Of a stretch of 64,000 nt of DNA, positions 52,904 to 63,028 are shown piece after piece. The position numbers and the translations under genes were made by a program. Under the pieces are notes generated by a model. It did not search any database and was not told the DNA's origin. It saw only the letters and a program-made list of their open reading frames with translations. Numbering within the stretch: position 1 is the first letter of the stretch; each line of letters starts with the position of its first letter. Where the stretch lies: the NCBI RefSeq assembly GCF_900537085.1, contig NZ_UNRE01000006.1:1-64000 (forward strand), read 5' to 3'. The DNA comes from Agarivorans sp. Alg241-V36. Its GTDB lineage: Bacteria > Pseudomonadota > Gammaproteobacteria > Enterobacterales > Celerinatantimonadaceae.

Positions 52904-54528
52904 CCCCCAAGGAGTTTGCTCGTTTTCGCCAAATAAATCGCACCCTTTGTCGTTACGGTATCGACCAATTGCTACCCAAACGCTTTTGGCCTTGGCCGCT
53001 ACGTTTTTTGCGCAGCCTGTTTTTTTGGTGGCGCAATCAGCATAAAAACGAAAGCGCCGGTGCACGTATCCGCATGGCGATGGAAGAACTAGGGCCAGTT
53101 TTTATTAAGTTTGGCCAAATGATGTCGACTCGTCGTGACTTGCTGCCACCAGACATCGCTGATGAGCTGGCCTTGTTACAAGACCAAGTGTCACCCTTCT
53201 CTGGCGAGTTAGCCAAGCAGCAAATTGAGTTAGCCCTAGAGCGGCCCATTGAAGAGCTGTTTGATGATTTTGACATGCAGCCCTTGGCTTCGGCCTCGAT
53301 TGCACAAGTACATACCGCTAGCTTAAAAGAAAATGGCCAAGAGGTGGTGCTTAAGGTAATTCGCCCGGGTATTGAGCGAACTATTCTGTCTGATATCGCG
53401 CTAATGCAACGTGTGGCCGGCTTCTTTGCCTTGTTTTTTGCCGACGGTCGCCGCTTACGCCCCAAAGAAGTGGTTGAAGAATACCGTAAAACCATTGTTG
53501 ATGAGTTAGACCTTGCTCGCGAAGCATCTAATGCTATTCAACTTCGCCGTAATTTTACTGACGCAAAAGAGCTGTATGTTCCTGAGGTGTACAGTGATCA
53601 TTGCCGCAAAACCTTGTTGGTTATGGAACGCATCTATGGCATTCCCGTCGCCAACATCGACGAGCTTGAAGCGCAAAATACCAATATGAAATTGTTGGCT
53701 GAGCGTGGCGTGGAAGTATTCTTTACCCAAGTGTTTAGAGACAGTTTTTTCCACGCGGATATGCATCCAGGGAATATTTTTGTATCACGCGAACACCCAG
53801 AAGATCCGCAATATATAGGCATCGATTGCGGCATTGTGGGCACCTTAAATAAAGAAGATCAGCGTTATTTGGCCGAAAACTTTTTGGCTTTTTTCAACCG
53901 TGATTATCACAAGGTAGCCCAGTTACACGTAGATTCTGGTTGGGTGCCAGCAGATACCAAAGTAGAAGAGTTTGAAGCTGCTATTCGCACCGTGTGTGAA
54001 CCTATTTTTGCCAAGCCGCTGTCAGAAATTTCCTTTGGACATGTATTACTGAATTTATTTAATACTGCGCGTCGCTTTAATATGGAAGTGCAGCCGCAGT
54101 TGGTTTTACTGCAAAAAACCTTGTTGTATATAGAAGGTTTAGGACGACAGCTGTATCCAGAATTGGATTTGTGGGCCACTGCTAAACCATTTTTAGAACG
54201 CTGGATGCGTAAACAAGTAGGGCCAGAGGCGGTGTTTACTGCCTTTAAAGAAAAGGCGCCTTACTGGTTGGAAACACTGCCGCATTTGCCAGAGTTAGTT
54301 TATGATAACTTACAACTGGCCAAGCAGCAGCAGCTTAAGTTTCAACAGTTTACAGCACAGTATTTGCAGCAACAAAAACAGCGCCAACGCAGTTTATTGT
54401 TAGCTTTGGCTGCCGCTTCAAGTTTAATTTCGGCGGCCTTACTCTATCCAAGCTTGCCAATGGTGTCGGCGGCTTTGGCAATTAGCAGTGTGTTTGCTGG
54501 GTTAATTGCTTGGCGACAACTAAAATAG
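52900..54528 (+). CDS. ubiB: Ubiquinone biosynthesis ATPase/kinase-like protein UbiB
   Basis: A 542-residue atypical-kinase (ABC1/ADCK/UbiB) protein needed for ubiquinone synthesis. The family-defining KxGQ motif is FIKFGQ (Lys70-Gln73), the Ala-rich loop is ASASIAQVH near 130, and the catalytic-site segments are DMHPGNIF and GIDCGIVG. Two C-terminal membrane segments (about 495-515 and 518-536) anchor it. ATG overlaps the ubiJ stop (ATGA). Its protein-kinase activity toward proteins is considered absent; ATPase activity has been reported for the family. Confidence 0.96.
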   Translation: MTPKEFARFRQINRTLCRYGIDQLLPKRFWPWPLRFLRSLFFWWRNQHKNESAGARIRMAMEELGPVFIKFGQMMSTRRDLLPPDIADELALLQDQVSPFSGELAKQQIELALERPIEELFDDFDMQPLASASIAQVHTASLKENGQEVVLKVIRPGIERTILSDIALMQRVAGFFALFFADGRRLRPKEVVEEYRKTIVDELDLAREASNAIQLRRNFTDAKELYVPEVYSDHCRKTLLVMERIYGIPVANIDELEAQNTNMKLLAERGVEVFFTQVFRDSFFHADMHPGNIFVSREHPEDPQYIGIDCGIVGTLNKEDQRYLAENFLAFFNRDYHKVAQLHVDSGWVPADTKVEEFEAAIRTVCEPIFAKPLSEISFGHVLLNLFNTARRFNMEVQPQLVLLQKTLLYIEGLGRQLYPELDLWATAKPFLERWMRKQVGPEAVFTAFKEKAPYWLETLPHLPELVYDNLQLAKQQQLKFQQFTAQYLQQQKQRQRSLLLALAAASSLISAALLYPSLPMVSAALAISSVFAGLIAWRQLK

Positions 54529-54573
54529 TTATATGGCCATTGTGGCTAAGAAGAACAGGAAAAGGAAAAACAG

Positions 54574-54810
54574 ATGGGTGGAATTAGTATTTGGCAACTG
54601 TTGATCGTAGCAGTAATTGTGGTGTTGTTATTTGGAACTAAAAAATTGCGCAACATGGGTGGAGACCTAGGTTCAGCAGTTAAAGGTTTTAAAAACGCCA
54701 TGAACGACGATGAAAGCCAAGCGGCTGAAAAATCTACACCAGAGCAACTTGCCCAAAATAAAGAGCAAGCTGAAGAAACCGCCAAAAGCAAAGACCAACA
54801 GCAAGGCTAA
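54574..54810 (+). CDS. tatA: Sec-independent translocase subunit TatA
   Basis: 78 residues: an N-terminal membrane helix ([19 protein letters not shown], about 3-21), the [20 protein letters not shown] hinge and amphipathic helix, and an acidic Gln-rich tail. TatA oligomerises to form the protein-conducting element of the twin-arginine pathway, which exports folded proteins such as the RR-signal protein at 14.2 kb. It lies 45 bp after ubiB. Confidence 0.95.
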   Translation: MGGISIWQLLIVAVIVVLLFGTKKLRNMGGDLGSAVKGFKNAMNDDESQAAEKSTPEQLAQNKEQAEETAKSKDQQQG

Positions 54811-54812
54811 GC

Positions 54813-55196
54813 ATGTTTGATATTGGGTTTTGGGAGTTAATCCTTATCTCGGTGATGGGCTTAGTGATACTAGGCCCAGAGCGTTTGCCGGGCGCTATTC
54901 GTAGTGTATTGGCGGTAGTACGTAAGGTAAAACAGTCGGTTTCTTCGGTGACCACTGAGCTTAAGCAAGAGCTCGAGCTAGATGAGCTTCACCAAAACCT
55001 TAAAAAAGCCGAGCAGCAAGGTCTTGAATCATTAAATGGTGATTTAAGTGAGTCTTTTGAAACCTTAAAAGCCCGCGCCGAATCGGTGACTCGCCCTTAT
55101 CAAAAAAGTGAGCCTGATCAGCACCAACACGAAGGCGACACGGTAAAAATGCCGAGCGATCCGCCACCTGAATCCAGCCAAGAAGATAAAAAATAA
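54813..55196 (+). CDS. tatB: Sec-independent translocase subunit TatB
   Basis: 127 residues with MFDIGFWELILISVMGLVILGPERLP, the typical TatB N terminus including the conserved Glu8 in the membrane helix. A long amphipathic/acidic region follows. TatB and TatC form the receptor for twin-arginine signals. Starts 2 bp after the tatA stop. Confidence 0.95.
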   Translation: MFDIGFWELILISVMGLVILGPERLPGAIRSVLAVVRKVKQSVSSVTTELKQELELDELHQNLKKAEQQGLESLNGDLSESFETLKARAESVTRPYQKSEPDQHQHEGDTVKMPSDPPPESSQEDKK

Positions 55197-55199
55197 ACT

Positions 55200-55940
55200 A
55201 TGAGTGATGCCCCTGCGCAGCCCTTAATTGAGCATTTAGTTGAGTTACGCAATCGCTTGTTACGTGGAGTATTGGCTTGTTTGCTGATTTTCCTCTGCTT
55301 AGTGTATTTTGCGAATGATATATACGCCTTGTTGGCCGAGCCTTTGTTAAGTGTTTTGCCAGAAAATGCCAGCATGATTGCCACCGATGTGGCGGCACCG
55401 TTCTTCACCCCAATTAAACTTACCTTGGTTGCCTCGGTATTTTTGGCGATGCCTTATTTGTTGGCTCAAGCTTGGGGCTTTATTGCGCCTGGTTTGTATC
55501 AGCATGAACGTAAATTGCTAATTCCATTAGTGTTTGGCTCAGGTTTGCTGTTTTATGCCGGTGTGGCTTTTGCTTTTTATGTGGTATTCCCACTGGCCTT
55601 TGCTTTTTTCACCGCGGTTGCGCCAGAAGGGGTCACTATTGCCACCGACATCTCTAACTATTTAGATTTTGTGCTAAAGCTATTTTTTGCTTTTGGTTTG
55701 GCTTTTGAGATCCCCATTGCCACTATGCTGTTATGTTGGTCGGGTGCTACCACGCCAGAAAAACTGCGCGAGAAACGCCCTTACGTGATTGTGGGTGCTT
55801 TTGTGGTGGGCATGTTGTTAACCCCGCCAGATATTATTTCGCAAACTCTGCTGGCCTTGCCAATGTGGCTACTGTTTGAAGTAGGTTTGTTCTTTTCGCG
55901 CTTTTACGTGCGAAAAGATGACGAAGAAGCCCAAGCTTAA
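55200..55940 (+). CDS. tatC: Sec-independent translocase subunit TatC
   Basis: 246 residues with six membrane segments. The N-terminal signature [18 protein letters not shown] (9-26) and the conserved acidic residue in VFPLAFAFF are seen. TatC recognises the RR motif. It follows tatB by 3 bp and precedes tatD by 8 bp. Confidence 0.97.
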   Translation: MSDAPAQPLIEHLVELRNRLLRGVLACLLIFLCLVYFANDIYALLAEPLLSVLPENASMIATDVAAPFFTPIKLTLVASVFLAMPYLLAQAWGFIAPGLYQHERKLLIPLVFGSGLLFYAGVAFAFYVVFPLAFAFFTAVAPEGVTIATDISNYLDFVLKLFFAFGLAFEIPIATMLLCWSGATTPEKLREKRPYVIVGAFVVGMLLTPPDIISQTLLALPMWLLFEVGLFFSRFYVRKDDEEAQA

Positions 55941-55948
55941 GCCCTTAT

Positions 55949-56731
55949 ATGTTTGATATAGCGCTAAACCTCACCAGCTCGCAGTTTGATAAAGACCGCG
56001 ATGACGTTGTTGCTCGAGCACAGCAAGCGGGGGTGAACGGCATGTTGCTGCTGGCCAGCGACATGCAAGAGAGCCAAGCAGTTAGTGAGCTGGCCTTACA
56101 GTGGCCAAAAGTGTGTTATGCCACTGCTGGCGTGCACCCTCATGATGCAAAGTCGGTAACTATAGAGCAATTGCAGCAGCTTAAACCCTTATTGGCTCAG
56201 TCGCAGGTTGTTGCGGTGGGCGAATGTGGCTTAGATTTTAATCGCGACTTCTCTCCGCGCCCGCAACAAGAAGCGGTATTCGAAGCCCAGCTAGCACTTG
56301 CAGCAGAGCTGAATATGCCAGTGGTTATGCATGAACGCGATGCTCACCAGCGCTTCATCGACATTCTTAAACCTTGGCGAGATAAACTTCCCGGCGCGGT
56401 ACTGCATTGTTTTACTAGCGATCAAGCAGCCCTTAAAGCTTGCTTAGATTTAGATCTCTACATTGGCATTACCGGTTGGGTGTGCGATGAACGCCGCGGG
56501 CAAGACTTGCAACAACGGGTCACCGAAATTCCTAATGAGCGTTTATTGTTGGAAACTGATGCGCCTTATCTATTGCCGCGAGACCTAAAACCAAAGCCTA
56601 AAAGCCGTCGGAACGAACCATGCTATTTGCCGCACATATACAACAAAATTGCAGAGTTGCGTAAACAATCGTTAGTTGAGCTGCAGCAGCAAGTTGGTCA
56701 AAACGTCGAGCGTTTATTCCATATCGCTTGA
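55949..56731 (+). CDS. tatD: TatD-family metal-dependent DNase
   Basis: A 260-residue TIM-barrel hydrolase of the TatD family. Metal-site residues include AGVHPHD (His near 65), GECGLDF (Glu near 93), MHERDAH, LHCF and ETDAPY. It is not needed for Tat export; E. coli TatD is a nuclease involved in DNA degradation and repair. The first metal motif usually reads DxHxH, but here the N terminus is DIALNLTSSQF, as in E. coli TatD. Last gene of the ubi-tat run. Confidence 0.95.
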   Translation: MFDIALNLTSSQFDKDRDDVVARAQQAGVNGMLLLASDMQESQAVSELALQWPKVCYATAGVHPHDAKSVTIEQLQQLKPLLAQSQVVAVGECGLDFNRDFSPRPQQEAVFEAQLALAAELNMPVVMHERDAHQRFIDILKPWRDKLPGAVLHCFTSDQAALKACLDLDLYIGITGWVCDERRGQDLQQRVTEIPNERLLLETDAPYLLPRDLKPKPKSRRNEPCYLPHIYNKIAELRKQSLVELQQQVGQNVERLFHIA

Positions 56732-56764
56732 AATGGTTTTAGCTCCGTTGATGTGCTTAAGAAG

Positions 56765-57271
56765 CTAAGGTTCTAATCGAGGTGGGCGGCCGTATCGCTC
56801 TTCATACACGAGGTTAAATCGAGGTGTAGCTTCAATTGGAACACCTAAGACTGCTGCGATTTTTGAGCTATAAAGGTCTATATTCTCTTCGTTTTTTTCA
56901 GCGTAGTTACCTTTCAAAGAAACTCTTCCTACTCCGTCGCTCATTTCCGCAGTAAGCGTTATAACGATATTACTTCCACCTCCATCGACGTTTTGAGAGT
57001 CGATGCCGAGATTTATGCACCTAACGTTGTTGTATACCTTTGTGCGCTTAAAATAGGGAATTCCAATCTTAGAGGTTATTTTCCCAAAGCTAAGCTCAAT
57101 CTCCCATGACAGTAGAATGAGAGAGAGCATCAGTCCAAAAAGTACCGCTAGAAATAAAACCTCTCCGGGCTGCAGGTTTTCTGTGAGGATGAATTTAATA
57201 GCAATTACTATTGAAAAAAATGTACCCACAACCTTTGGAAACATGAAAGAACGAGAGTTCGATATTTTCAA
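56765..57271 (-). CDS. Hypothetical two-helix membrane protein, AT-rich
   Basis: A 168-residue protein with two membrane segments (about 14-30 and 37-58) and a C-terminal soluble domain (about 65-168; GGGSNIVITLTAEMSDGVGRV). The TTG start at 57271 has GGTGG upstream; an ATG nine residues later lacks a ribosome-binding site. Base composition is AT-rich relative to the neighbouring tat genes. No family recognised. It converges on tatD. Confidence 0.5.
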   Translation of the reverse strand: MKISNSRSFMFPKVVGTFFSIVIAIKFILTENLQPGEVLFLAVLFGLMLSLILLSWEIELSFGKITSKIGIPYFKRTKVYNNVRCINLGIDSQNVDGGGSNIVITLTAEMSDGVGRVSLKGNYAEKNEENIDLYSSKIAAVLGVPIEATPRFNLVYEERYGRPPRLEP

Positions 57272-57360
57272 AATGATTTTCCACCGTAGACTTGTTTTGG
57301 AAGCGCTGTGTTTAGATTACATTTATAACACTGATGGGAAATGAAGATGTTATATTTTTT

Positions 57361-57397
57361 ATACTTGTTGATACTTGTTGATACTTGTTGATACTTG
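57361..57397. repeat. 10-bp tandem repeat, 3.7 copies
   Basis: ATACTTGTTG is repeated three times in a row, followed by ATACTTG. The 10-bp period is close to one helical turn. It lies between a divergent pair of genes, about 90 bp from one start and 170 bp from the other. Confidence 0.9.
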
Positions 57398-57564
57398 GGG
57401 AAACTAGATAAAAAACAAATTTCTGTGACTAGGGTGTCTTGTTGGTTTAACTCTTGCTTGGCTTTATTCTTAAAAGCTTTCTATGCTTGAAAGATAAGTC
57501 TGAGACTTAACGAAAGCGACTAGCGATTTTGCTATGAATAGCCGTTCAGGGAAGAGAAAAAACT

Positions 57565-58482
57565 TTGATTAAATTTTCAGCAATGTTAAGGCAATGGCGC
57601 TTTTTATGCTGGTGCATACTGCTAGTAAGCCCCAGTAGTTTTGCCGCAATTGTTAATAACAATCACTTATATCAAAAAGCACAGTTTATTAGTCAGCAGT
57701 TGCAGGCTATTCGTGCCCAGCAAAAACTTACTGAAGTGCAGCCAGAGCCGCAAATATTTGCTGATAAACTGGCTGTGCATTTGGTTTTTAAAACCCGCCA
57801 ATTAAGTTCTTTAGCGGCCACCCTGCAAAGCCAACAAGGCTTAAGTGCTAGCGAGCTCGCTCCCGCGGAATATCGGGTGATTCGCCCGCGCAGTGTCATG
57901 CCTTATCTCAAAGAGCTAGAACAGCAGCTGCTAGAAATAAGCAAAAAATTAGGCCTGCCAGCAGGCCAGGAAATAGAGCGTCCCTTAGGAAAATCGGTTA
58001 ACGACGTTTATCAGCAATTAGTGATCATTGAGCACCTGTTTGACGGTTTGGTAGAGCGCCAGCCACAACAGGCTTTAGCCAATAATGTTGCGCGGATTAA
58101 AGCTGATTTACAACAAATTAGCCAAGCGCGCGAGCTGCCTTTGCAGTTTGCTGGCGAAACTTCGGTAACTGGCCGAGAGACTACCGACGTAAACATTGTT
58201 GCCCTGCAGTGCTTGTACCTATTAGAAAGACTGTTTCGCCAATTGGAGATTGAGCCCAGTAAACCAGGGCGATTGCCTGCGGGAGAGTCTAAAGAGTATC
58301 AGGTGGTGGATACCAGTGTGAGTTTGCTTGCTGAGCTGCATCGCGCCAAAACCATTCTGCAAATTGAACAAGATAGCCAGGTTAATCCAAGCTCCGCATT
58401 TGCCGACGCTAATCAAGCCTATGCGGCTTGGGTGAGTGTGCGCAGCGGCTTGTTGGTTATGGTAGGAGCGGCGGCCTTATGA
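57565..58482 (+). CDS. Periplasmic helical protein coupled to the downstream chemoreceptor
   Basis: A 305-residue protein with a signal peptide (about 1-27, ending SSFAA) and a long, mostly helical mature part rich in Gln and Leu ([33 protein letters not shown]). There is no membrane segment other than the signal and no known domain. Start is a TTG at 57565 after AGGGAAGAG. Its stop overlaps the ATG of the methyl-accepting chemotaxis gene (ATGA), so the two are translationally coupled. This suggests a periplasmic ligand-binding partner for that receptor, which is inference. Confidence 0.6.
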   Translation: MIKFSAMLRQWRFLCWCILLVSPSSFAAIVNNNHLYQKAQFISQQLQAIRAQQKLTEVQPEPQIFADKLAVHLVFKTRQLSSLAATLQSQQGLSASELAPAEYRVIRPRSVMPYLKELEQQLLEISKKLGLPAGQEIERPLGKSVNDVYQQLVIIEHLFDGLVERQPQQALANNVARIKADLQQISQARELPLQFAGETSVTGRETTDVNIVALQCLYLLERLFRQLEIEPSKPGRLPAGESKEYQVVDTSVSLLAELHRAKTILQIEQDSQVNPSSAFADANQAYAAWVSVRSGLLVMVGAAAL

Positions 58483-60422
58483 TGGATAAACTCAGCCTTA
58501 GTCAAAAAATTGCACTTATCCCAAGCGGCATAGTGTTGCTACTCGCCTTAATGTTATGGAACAGCCATTACTCTCTCGGCGGTGTTGAGCAGCAAGCAGA
58601 AGAGTTTTCTAGCACTGTGGAGCCTAGTGCTCGCTTAGCCGGAGAGTTATCGGTAAATGCTTTGCAGCGTTTGGTTATTCAATCGCGCTATAGCCAAAGT
58701 GAAGATCCACGCCTATTGCAGCAATATCAGCAGCTGGCAGAGCAAGCTCAGAGTTTAGCGCAAAGCCCTCATTTAGCTAACTTTGAAAATGCCGAGCAAA
58801 TCACGGGCAACAGCCAACTCTTAGATCAACATTTTGTTGATGAACTGGTGCCATTATTGGCAGAGGTGAGTGACTTAGAAAACACCGTATTGCGCCAACT
58901 AGTGCCACAAGCCTTGGCCAAAACTGCAGATATTCACGCTACCCTAGACTTACTCAATTCTGGGCGTTTGCCTGCTTTAACGGTAAGTTTGGCGAATCAT
59001 ATTCAAGCGGCATCTATTGGCCTAATGAGCCATTTAAATCGCCAAGATAGCCGCAGTAAAGATCAATTCTATTTAGAGCTTTTTGGCGCTGAAAACGACC
59101 TTATTGATTTGAAGAAAGGCTTGAATCGAGAGCACCACAAAGCGTGGATTACTGAAGTAGAACAATATGTTAAGCAGCTTTCGTTAGCCGCAAATAGCAT
59201 TTTTGAGCTCTTAGAAGAGCAACAGCTTCTAATGAACGATTTGCTCAACCCCGCCGCCGAACAAGTGGTGCAAGGTGCCGGCGATAGCCAACAAACCCAG
59301 TGGCAAATTTTGGGTGAATCTAGCCATGCGATTGCCCAGCAGCTGCATCAAACCGCAAGTACTAGTTTGGCTTTTGGTGTGTCAATTGTGGTGATCTCCC
59401 TTATCTTGGCCTGGGTCATAACCCGGCTGATTCGCCAACCGGTGGTAACCATGGTGCAAGCCATGCAGGCCATCGCTCAAGGGGATGGTGATTTAACTCA
59501 GCGCTTGCGGGTAAAAGGTAAAGACGAGCTGGCTCAGTTGGCAGCAGCGTTTAACCAGTTTATTGAGCTGCTGCAAGGCACAGTAACCAGTATCAATCAG
59601 CATGTAGCAACCTTAAATGATGCCGCCAGTCAGCTCAATCAGCTGGCGCAACAATCTAAAGGGCAAGTGGGTCAGCAGCAACAAGTGGTTGCGGAAGTGA
59701 GTGAGCATATTGGCCAGCTATCGCAGGGTTTTAATGAGGTGGCAAACCATGTGCGTAATGCCGACCAATCGGCAATTGCCATCGACGAAGCCTCGATGCA
59801 GGGTAATCAGCTAACTCAGTCTGCAACCAACGAAATAGAAAACTTGGTGACTCAGGTTGATACCGCCTCGGTAGACATGCGCGAGCTGGCGCAAAACAGT
59901 AAAGACGCCAGCAAAGTTTTAGAAGTGATTAACGGCATTGCCGAGCAAACTAATTTGTTGGCCTTAAATGCTGCAATTGAATCTGCTCGAGCCGGTGAAC
60001 ATGGCCGAGGCTTTGCAGTAGTGGCCGACGAAGTGCGTAACTTAGCCAAACAAACCCGCGGCTCAACCGATCAAATTGAACAGATGATGAATGATTTGGT
60101 CAAGGGCGCCGAGAAAACCGAAGGGCAAATGCAGCAGGGTAAGGCGCAGGCTAGTACCAGTTTTGAGTTAATGTCTGAAATGCAGGTATCGGTAGAGAAA
60201 ACCCACCAATTAGTCTCTGACATTACTCGCTTGCTGGACGATGTTAGTGCCGCCTGTGACGCTCAGCTGTCTACTTCGGAAACCGTAGTTACCGAGATGC
60301 AGGGCATTGAGTCTGCCGCCCAAATGAGCTTAGAAGGCACCGAGCAAACCGCTGAACAAGCTCAAAAGGTGGGCCAACTAAGTAGCCTTATTCAAGCCAG
60401 TATTGCTAACTTCAAGGTATAA
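58479..60422 (+). CDS. Methyl-accepting chemotaxis protein
   Basis: A 647-residue chemoreceptor: TM1 about 11-28, a large helical periplasmic sensor (about 30-295), TM2 about 297-318, HAMP (about 319-372) and a cytoplasmic signalling domain whose hairpin tip reads [35 protein letters not shown] (about 488-522). No C-terminal CheR-binding pentapeptide is present. The sensor domain resembles the helical-bimodular type in length. ATG at 58479 overlaps the upstream stop; starting at an earlier codon would overlap the preceding gene. No cheA or cheW is nearby. Confidence 0.93.
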   Translation: MMDKLSLSQKIALIPSGIVLLLALMLWNSHYSLGGVEQQAEEFSSTVEPSARLAGELSVNALQRLVIQSRYSQSEDPRLLQQYQQLAEQAQSLAQSPHLANFENAEQITGNSQLLDQHFVDELVPLLAEVSDLENTVLRQLVPQALAKTADIHATLDLLNSGRLPALTVSLANHIQAASIGLMSHLNRQDSRSKDQFYLELFGAENDLIDLKKGLNREHHKAWITEVEQYVKQLSLAANSIFELLEEQQLLMNDLLNPAAEQVVQGAGDSQQTQWQILGESSHAIAQQLHQTASTSLAFGVSIVVISLILAWVITRLIRQPVVTMVQAMQAIAQGDGDLTQRLRVKGKDELAQLAAAFNQFIELLQGTVTSINQHVATLNDAASQLNQLAQQSKGQVGQQQQVVAEVSEHIGQLSQGFNEVANHVRNADQSAIAIDEASMQGNQLTQSATNEIENLVTQVDTASVDMRELAQNSKDASKVLEVINGIAEQTNLLALNAAIESARAGEHGRGFAVVADEVRNLAKQTRGSTDQIEQMMNDLVKGAEKTEGQMQQGKAQASTSFELMSEMQVSVEKTHQLVSDITRLLDDVSAACDAQLSTSETVVTEMQGIESAAQMSLEGTEQTAEQAQKVGQLSSLIQASIANFKV

Positions 60423-60445
60423 ATAGTCACAAGCCTTATTGGAGT

Positions 60446-60474
60446 TTAAAGGGAAGTGTTTACTTCCCTTCAAA
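60446..60474 (+). terminator. Chemoreceptor-operon terminator
   Basis: AAGGGAAGT (60449-60457) with ACTTCCCTT (60462-60470), 4-nt loop, extended by GTTT/AAAC flanks. A T-rich stretch follows. It lies 27 bp after the stop. Confidence 0.8.
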
Positions 60475-60747
60475 CTTTTCATCTCTCATCGTCACATATA
60501 ATTCTTATTTTTTATTTCCTACTTTTTGAAAATGCTTTCTATGCCTTGTGAAAAGCCTTTCGCAATTTTTAGCTAGCGTAATCTTTCTCTTTTTGATCTT
60601 TAGGTGAGCTAAATTGCCCATTTGTTTGGCTTCTAATCTACTTGTAATTCATAGGCTTAATAAAAGTGTCATGACTCAAGGCTAGCTTTCCCGCGGTATT
60701 TATTTCGATGTATCCGCAAGTTAATCAGTACTTAATGAGGAAATGTA
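60475..60747. other. Promoter region of the phosphatase gene
   Basis: AT-rich stretch within the 325-bp gap between the chemoreceptor and the phosphatase. GAGGAAATG gives a good ribosome-binding site. I looked for a Pho box and found only a single TGTCATG half-site near 60668, not enough to claim PhoB control. Nothing else seen. Confidence 0.4.
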
Positions 60748-62982
60748 ATGCGTTTAGGGAAAGTATTAAAAGTAGTAGCGGGAGTGTCTATTGCCTCTGC
60801 TGTTGTAGGTTGTAATAGTGATACCGAATATGTGTATCTCGATCCACCTATTGCCGACAGTATCGATCTTGGTCCATTTAAATGTAGTGACGAAGAAATC
60901 GCCGCCGATGCTAGCAAAGATTGCCGTTTGTACATTAAAGGCTCGATGAATAGCTGGTCTTCACGTCCAGAAGCGCAGTTGCATTACCAAGGCGACGGTG
61001 AATACATTGCTTTGTTTAGCATGCAGCCAGGTGAGTACTCATTCAAAATATCTGACCCAAGTTGGAGCGCCGAGCGTGACCTCGCCATTGGTGAAGATGC
61101 TGATGCCGAAGTGGTATTTGATATTCCAATGGAACTGCAACGCAAATACGACGACTTTGGTAACCAAAACATGGATATCACGGTGGCTAGCGATGAAGAC
61201 CAAGTGTATCGCTTCACCTTAGATTCGTCGGCCACCATTAACAACCCAACCTTGTTAATCGAAAACATCACCGACAGCGACGTTGATAACCTAAGCCAAG
61301 CGATGTACCTAGTGGGTACATTCAACGATTGGACGGCCGATGATAGCAGCCAATTTAGCTATGCCGGCGCAGGTAACTACCAATTGCAAATGAACTTTGC
61401 CGAAGCTGGAACCATTAGCTTTAACTTACACCAAGGCATGGATTCACCGCTGGTTTATGGCTCTTTAGATAACCAGCCGATTAGCTTAACCGAAGGCGAA
61501 TCGTCACTAACCACCTACCCAGGCGGAAAAATGTCGGCTCAAGTAGAGGCGGGCAGTTACGTATTTTCACTGTCTACCTTGGGTGATGGCCAGCAAGCGG
61601 TTCCACTAACTTTAGCTAAAGTGCGCGCAGTAGTAGGCCACGACACGGTAACAGTGGTCAACTTGCCAACCAGCTTAACCGCTGACGGAAGTACTTTTGC
61701 TCAAAGCTACAGTTGGGACACTGAAGGTGACATGACCGTTACCTTGACTGATGATGATAGCCAAACCATTAGCGATGTTCGTAAGTTAGCCAACGCTGAT
61801 GCGACTGGTCGTTATCAAGTAAACCTCACTACCAACCAAGGTTTAGCAACTCAAGCCAGCGCTAGCCAAGAGATTGATGTCATTGACCTTGAATCAGCTA
61901 ACAATATTGTGATGATGATTGGCGACGGTATGGGTTATGGCCAAATTGATATTACCCGCGCCTATATGGGTGAAGCGCTATTCCTAGAATCGGGTAAGCA
62001 CCGCGGCGACATTAAAACCTCCAGTGCCGATACCTTGGGTTACGAGAATTTAGCTGACCTAGGTATGAACTACTACACCGATTCTGCTGCTGCAGCAACG
62101 GCCATTTCTACCGGTCGTAAAGCTATCTCAGGCACCATTGCTCAAGCTCGCCCAGGCGATGGTTCTGATTTAGAAACCATTTTGGAATACGCGCAAAAGC
62201 AGGGTAAGTCGGTAGGTATTGTTGCCACTTCACACTGTGTTCACGCTACTCCAGCGGCTTTTGCCTCGCACGGTCCTAACCGTAATGACTTTGTTACGCT
62301 TGCTACAAGCATGTTTGGTGACGTTCAACCTAACGTGGCGCTATGTGGCAGCAAGCAAGTGGATGGCGTAGATGTGATTAGTCAGCAAGCTGGCTTAGGC
62401 GGCTACACCGTGGTTAAAACTAAAACCGATTTAATCCCTGCTGTTGCAGCGTTACCAGCTACAGATCCTGATGCAGAAATTTTGTTTGCCGGTATCTTTG
62501 GTGAAGACGAAATCCCTTATGTATTGCCATTGGATGGACAGAAAAGCTATGAAGATCAAGACATTCCTCAGCTGAATGAAATGACTGAAGTGGCTATCGA
62601 AATATTGTCGAAAAACCCTAACGGCTTTGTATTGATGGTAGAAGGCTCACAAATTGATTTTGCTGGCCACCTTAACGATGAAGAGCGACTAATTCATGAA
62701 ACCGTTGCTTTTGATAAGACAGTGGAAGAAGTGGTTAATTGGTCTGATTTGCGCAGCGACAGCATGGTGATTGTAACTGCAGACCATGAAACCGGCGGTT
62801 TGGCGCTTGAGAAAACCAACGGTATTGGCGTGATTCCAGAAGTTAGTTGGAAGTGGGGAAGCCACACCAATGTAGACGTACCAATTGCATCTTGGGGTTT
62901 AAACTCTCACGCTTTTGTTGGTCGTACTGTTGATAACACGGCTATTTACAATGTAATGCGTGGCGCCTTAGACGCTAACTAA
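60748..62982 (+). CDS. Modular alkaline phosphatase lipoprotein
   Basis: A 744-residue predicted lipoprotein (lipobox VVGC, Cys22). Residues about 45-280 hold two beta-sandwich modules that resemble starch-binding/CBM48-like or AMPK-like folds (LYIKGSMNSWSS and MYLVGTFNDWTADDSS). The C-terminal part (about 380-744) is a PhoA-family phosphatase: IGDGMGYG metal site, nucleophile Ser446 in DSAAAATA, SHCVHATPAAFASHG, VEGSQIDFAGHLND and ADHETGG. It probably acts at the cell surface or periplasm, releasing phosphate. The N-terminal modules may anchor it to a glycan. A strong terminator follows. Confidence 0.87.
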   Translation: MRLGKVLKVVAGVSIASAVVGCNSDTEYVYLDPPIADSIDLGPFKCSDEEIAADASKDCRLYIKGSMNSWSSRPEAQLHYQGDGEYIALFSMQPGEYSFKISDPSWSAERDLAIGEDADAEVVFDIPMELQRKYDDFGNQNMDITVASDEDQVYRFTLDSSATINNPTLLIENITDSDVDNLSQAMYLVGTFNDWTADDSSQFSYAGAGNYQLQMNFAEAGTISFNLHQGMDSPLVYGSLDNQPISLTEGESSLTTYPGGKMSAQVEAGSYVFSLSTLGDGQQAVPLTLAKVRAVVGHDTVTVVNLPTSLTADGSTFAQSYSWDTEGDMTVTLTDDDSQTISDVRKLANADATGRYQVNLTTNQGLATQASASQEIDVIDLESANNIVMMIGDGMGYGQIDITRAYMGEALFLESGKHRGDIKTSSADTLGYENLADLGMNYYTDSAAAATAISTGRKAISGTIAQARPGDGSDLETILEYAQKQGKSVGIVATSHCVHATPAAFASHGPNRNDFVTLATSMFGDVQPNVALCGSKQVDGVDVISQQAGLGGYTVVKTKTDLIPAVAALPATDPDAEILFAGIFGEDEIPYVLPLDGQKSYEDQDIPQLNEMTEVAIEILSKNPNGFVLMVEGSQIDFAGHLNDEERLIHETVAFDKTVEEVVNWSDLRSDSMVIVTADHETGGLALEKTNGIGVIPEVSWKWGSHTNVDVPIASWGLNSHAFVGRTVDNTAIYNVMRGALDAN

Positions 62983-62992
62983 CTCTCTACGC

Positions 62993-63021
62993 TAAGCCCG
63001 GCATAAGCCGGGCTTAAAGGT
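62993..63021 (+). terminator. Phosphatase terminator
   Basis: TAAGCCCGGC (62993-63002) pairs with GCCGGGCTTA (63007-63016) around a 4-nt ATAA loop. The downstream U tract is weak, so termination may be partial, and the DUF3299 gene starts only 12 bp on. Confidence 0.7.
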
Positions 63022-63028
63022 CTTTATT

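Noticed and set aside
53037-53495. 152-codon frame antisense to ubiB
   Set aside because: Shadow of a well-conserved gene, Ser/Arg-rich and without start signal.
60640-60747. Pho box before the alkaline phosphatase gene
   Set aside because: Only one TGTCATG half-site could be seen. Tandem 11-bp spacing required for PhoB is missing.
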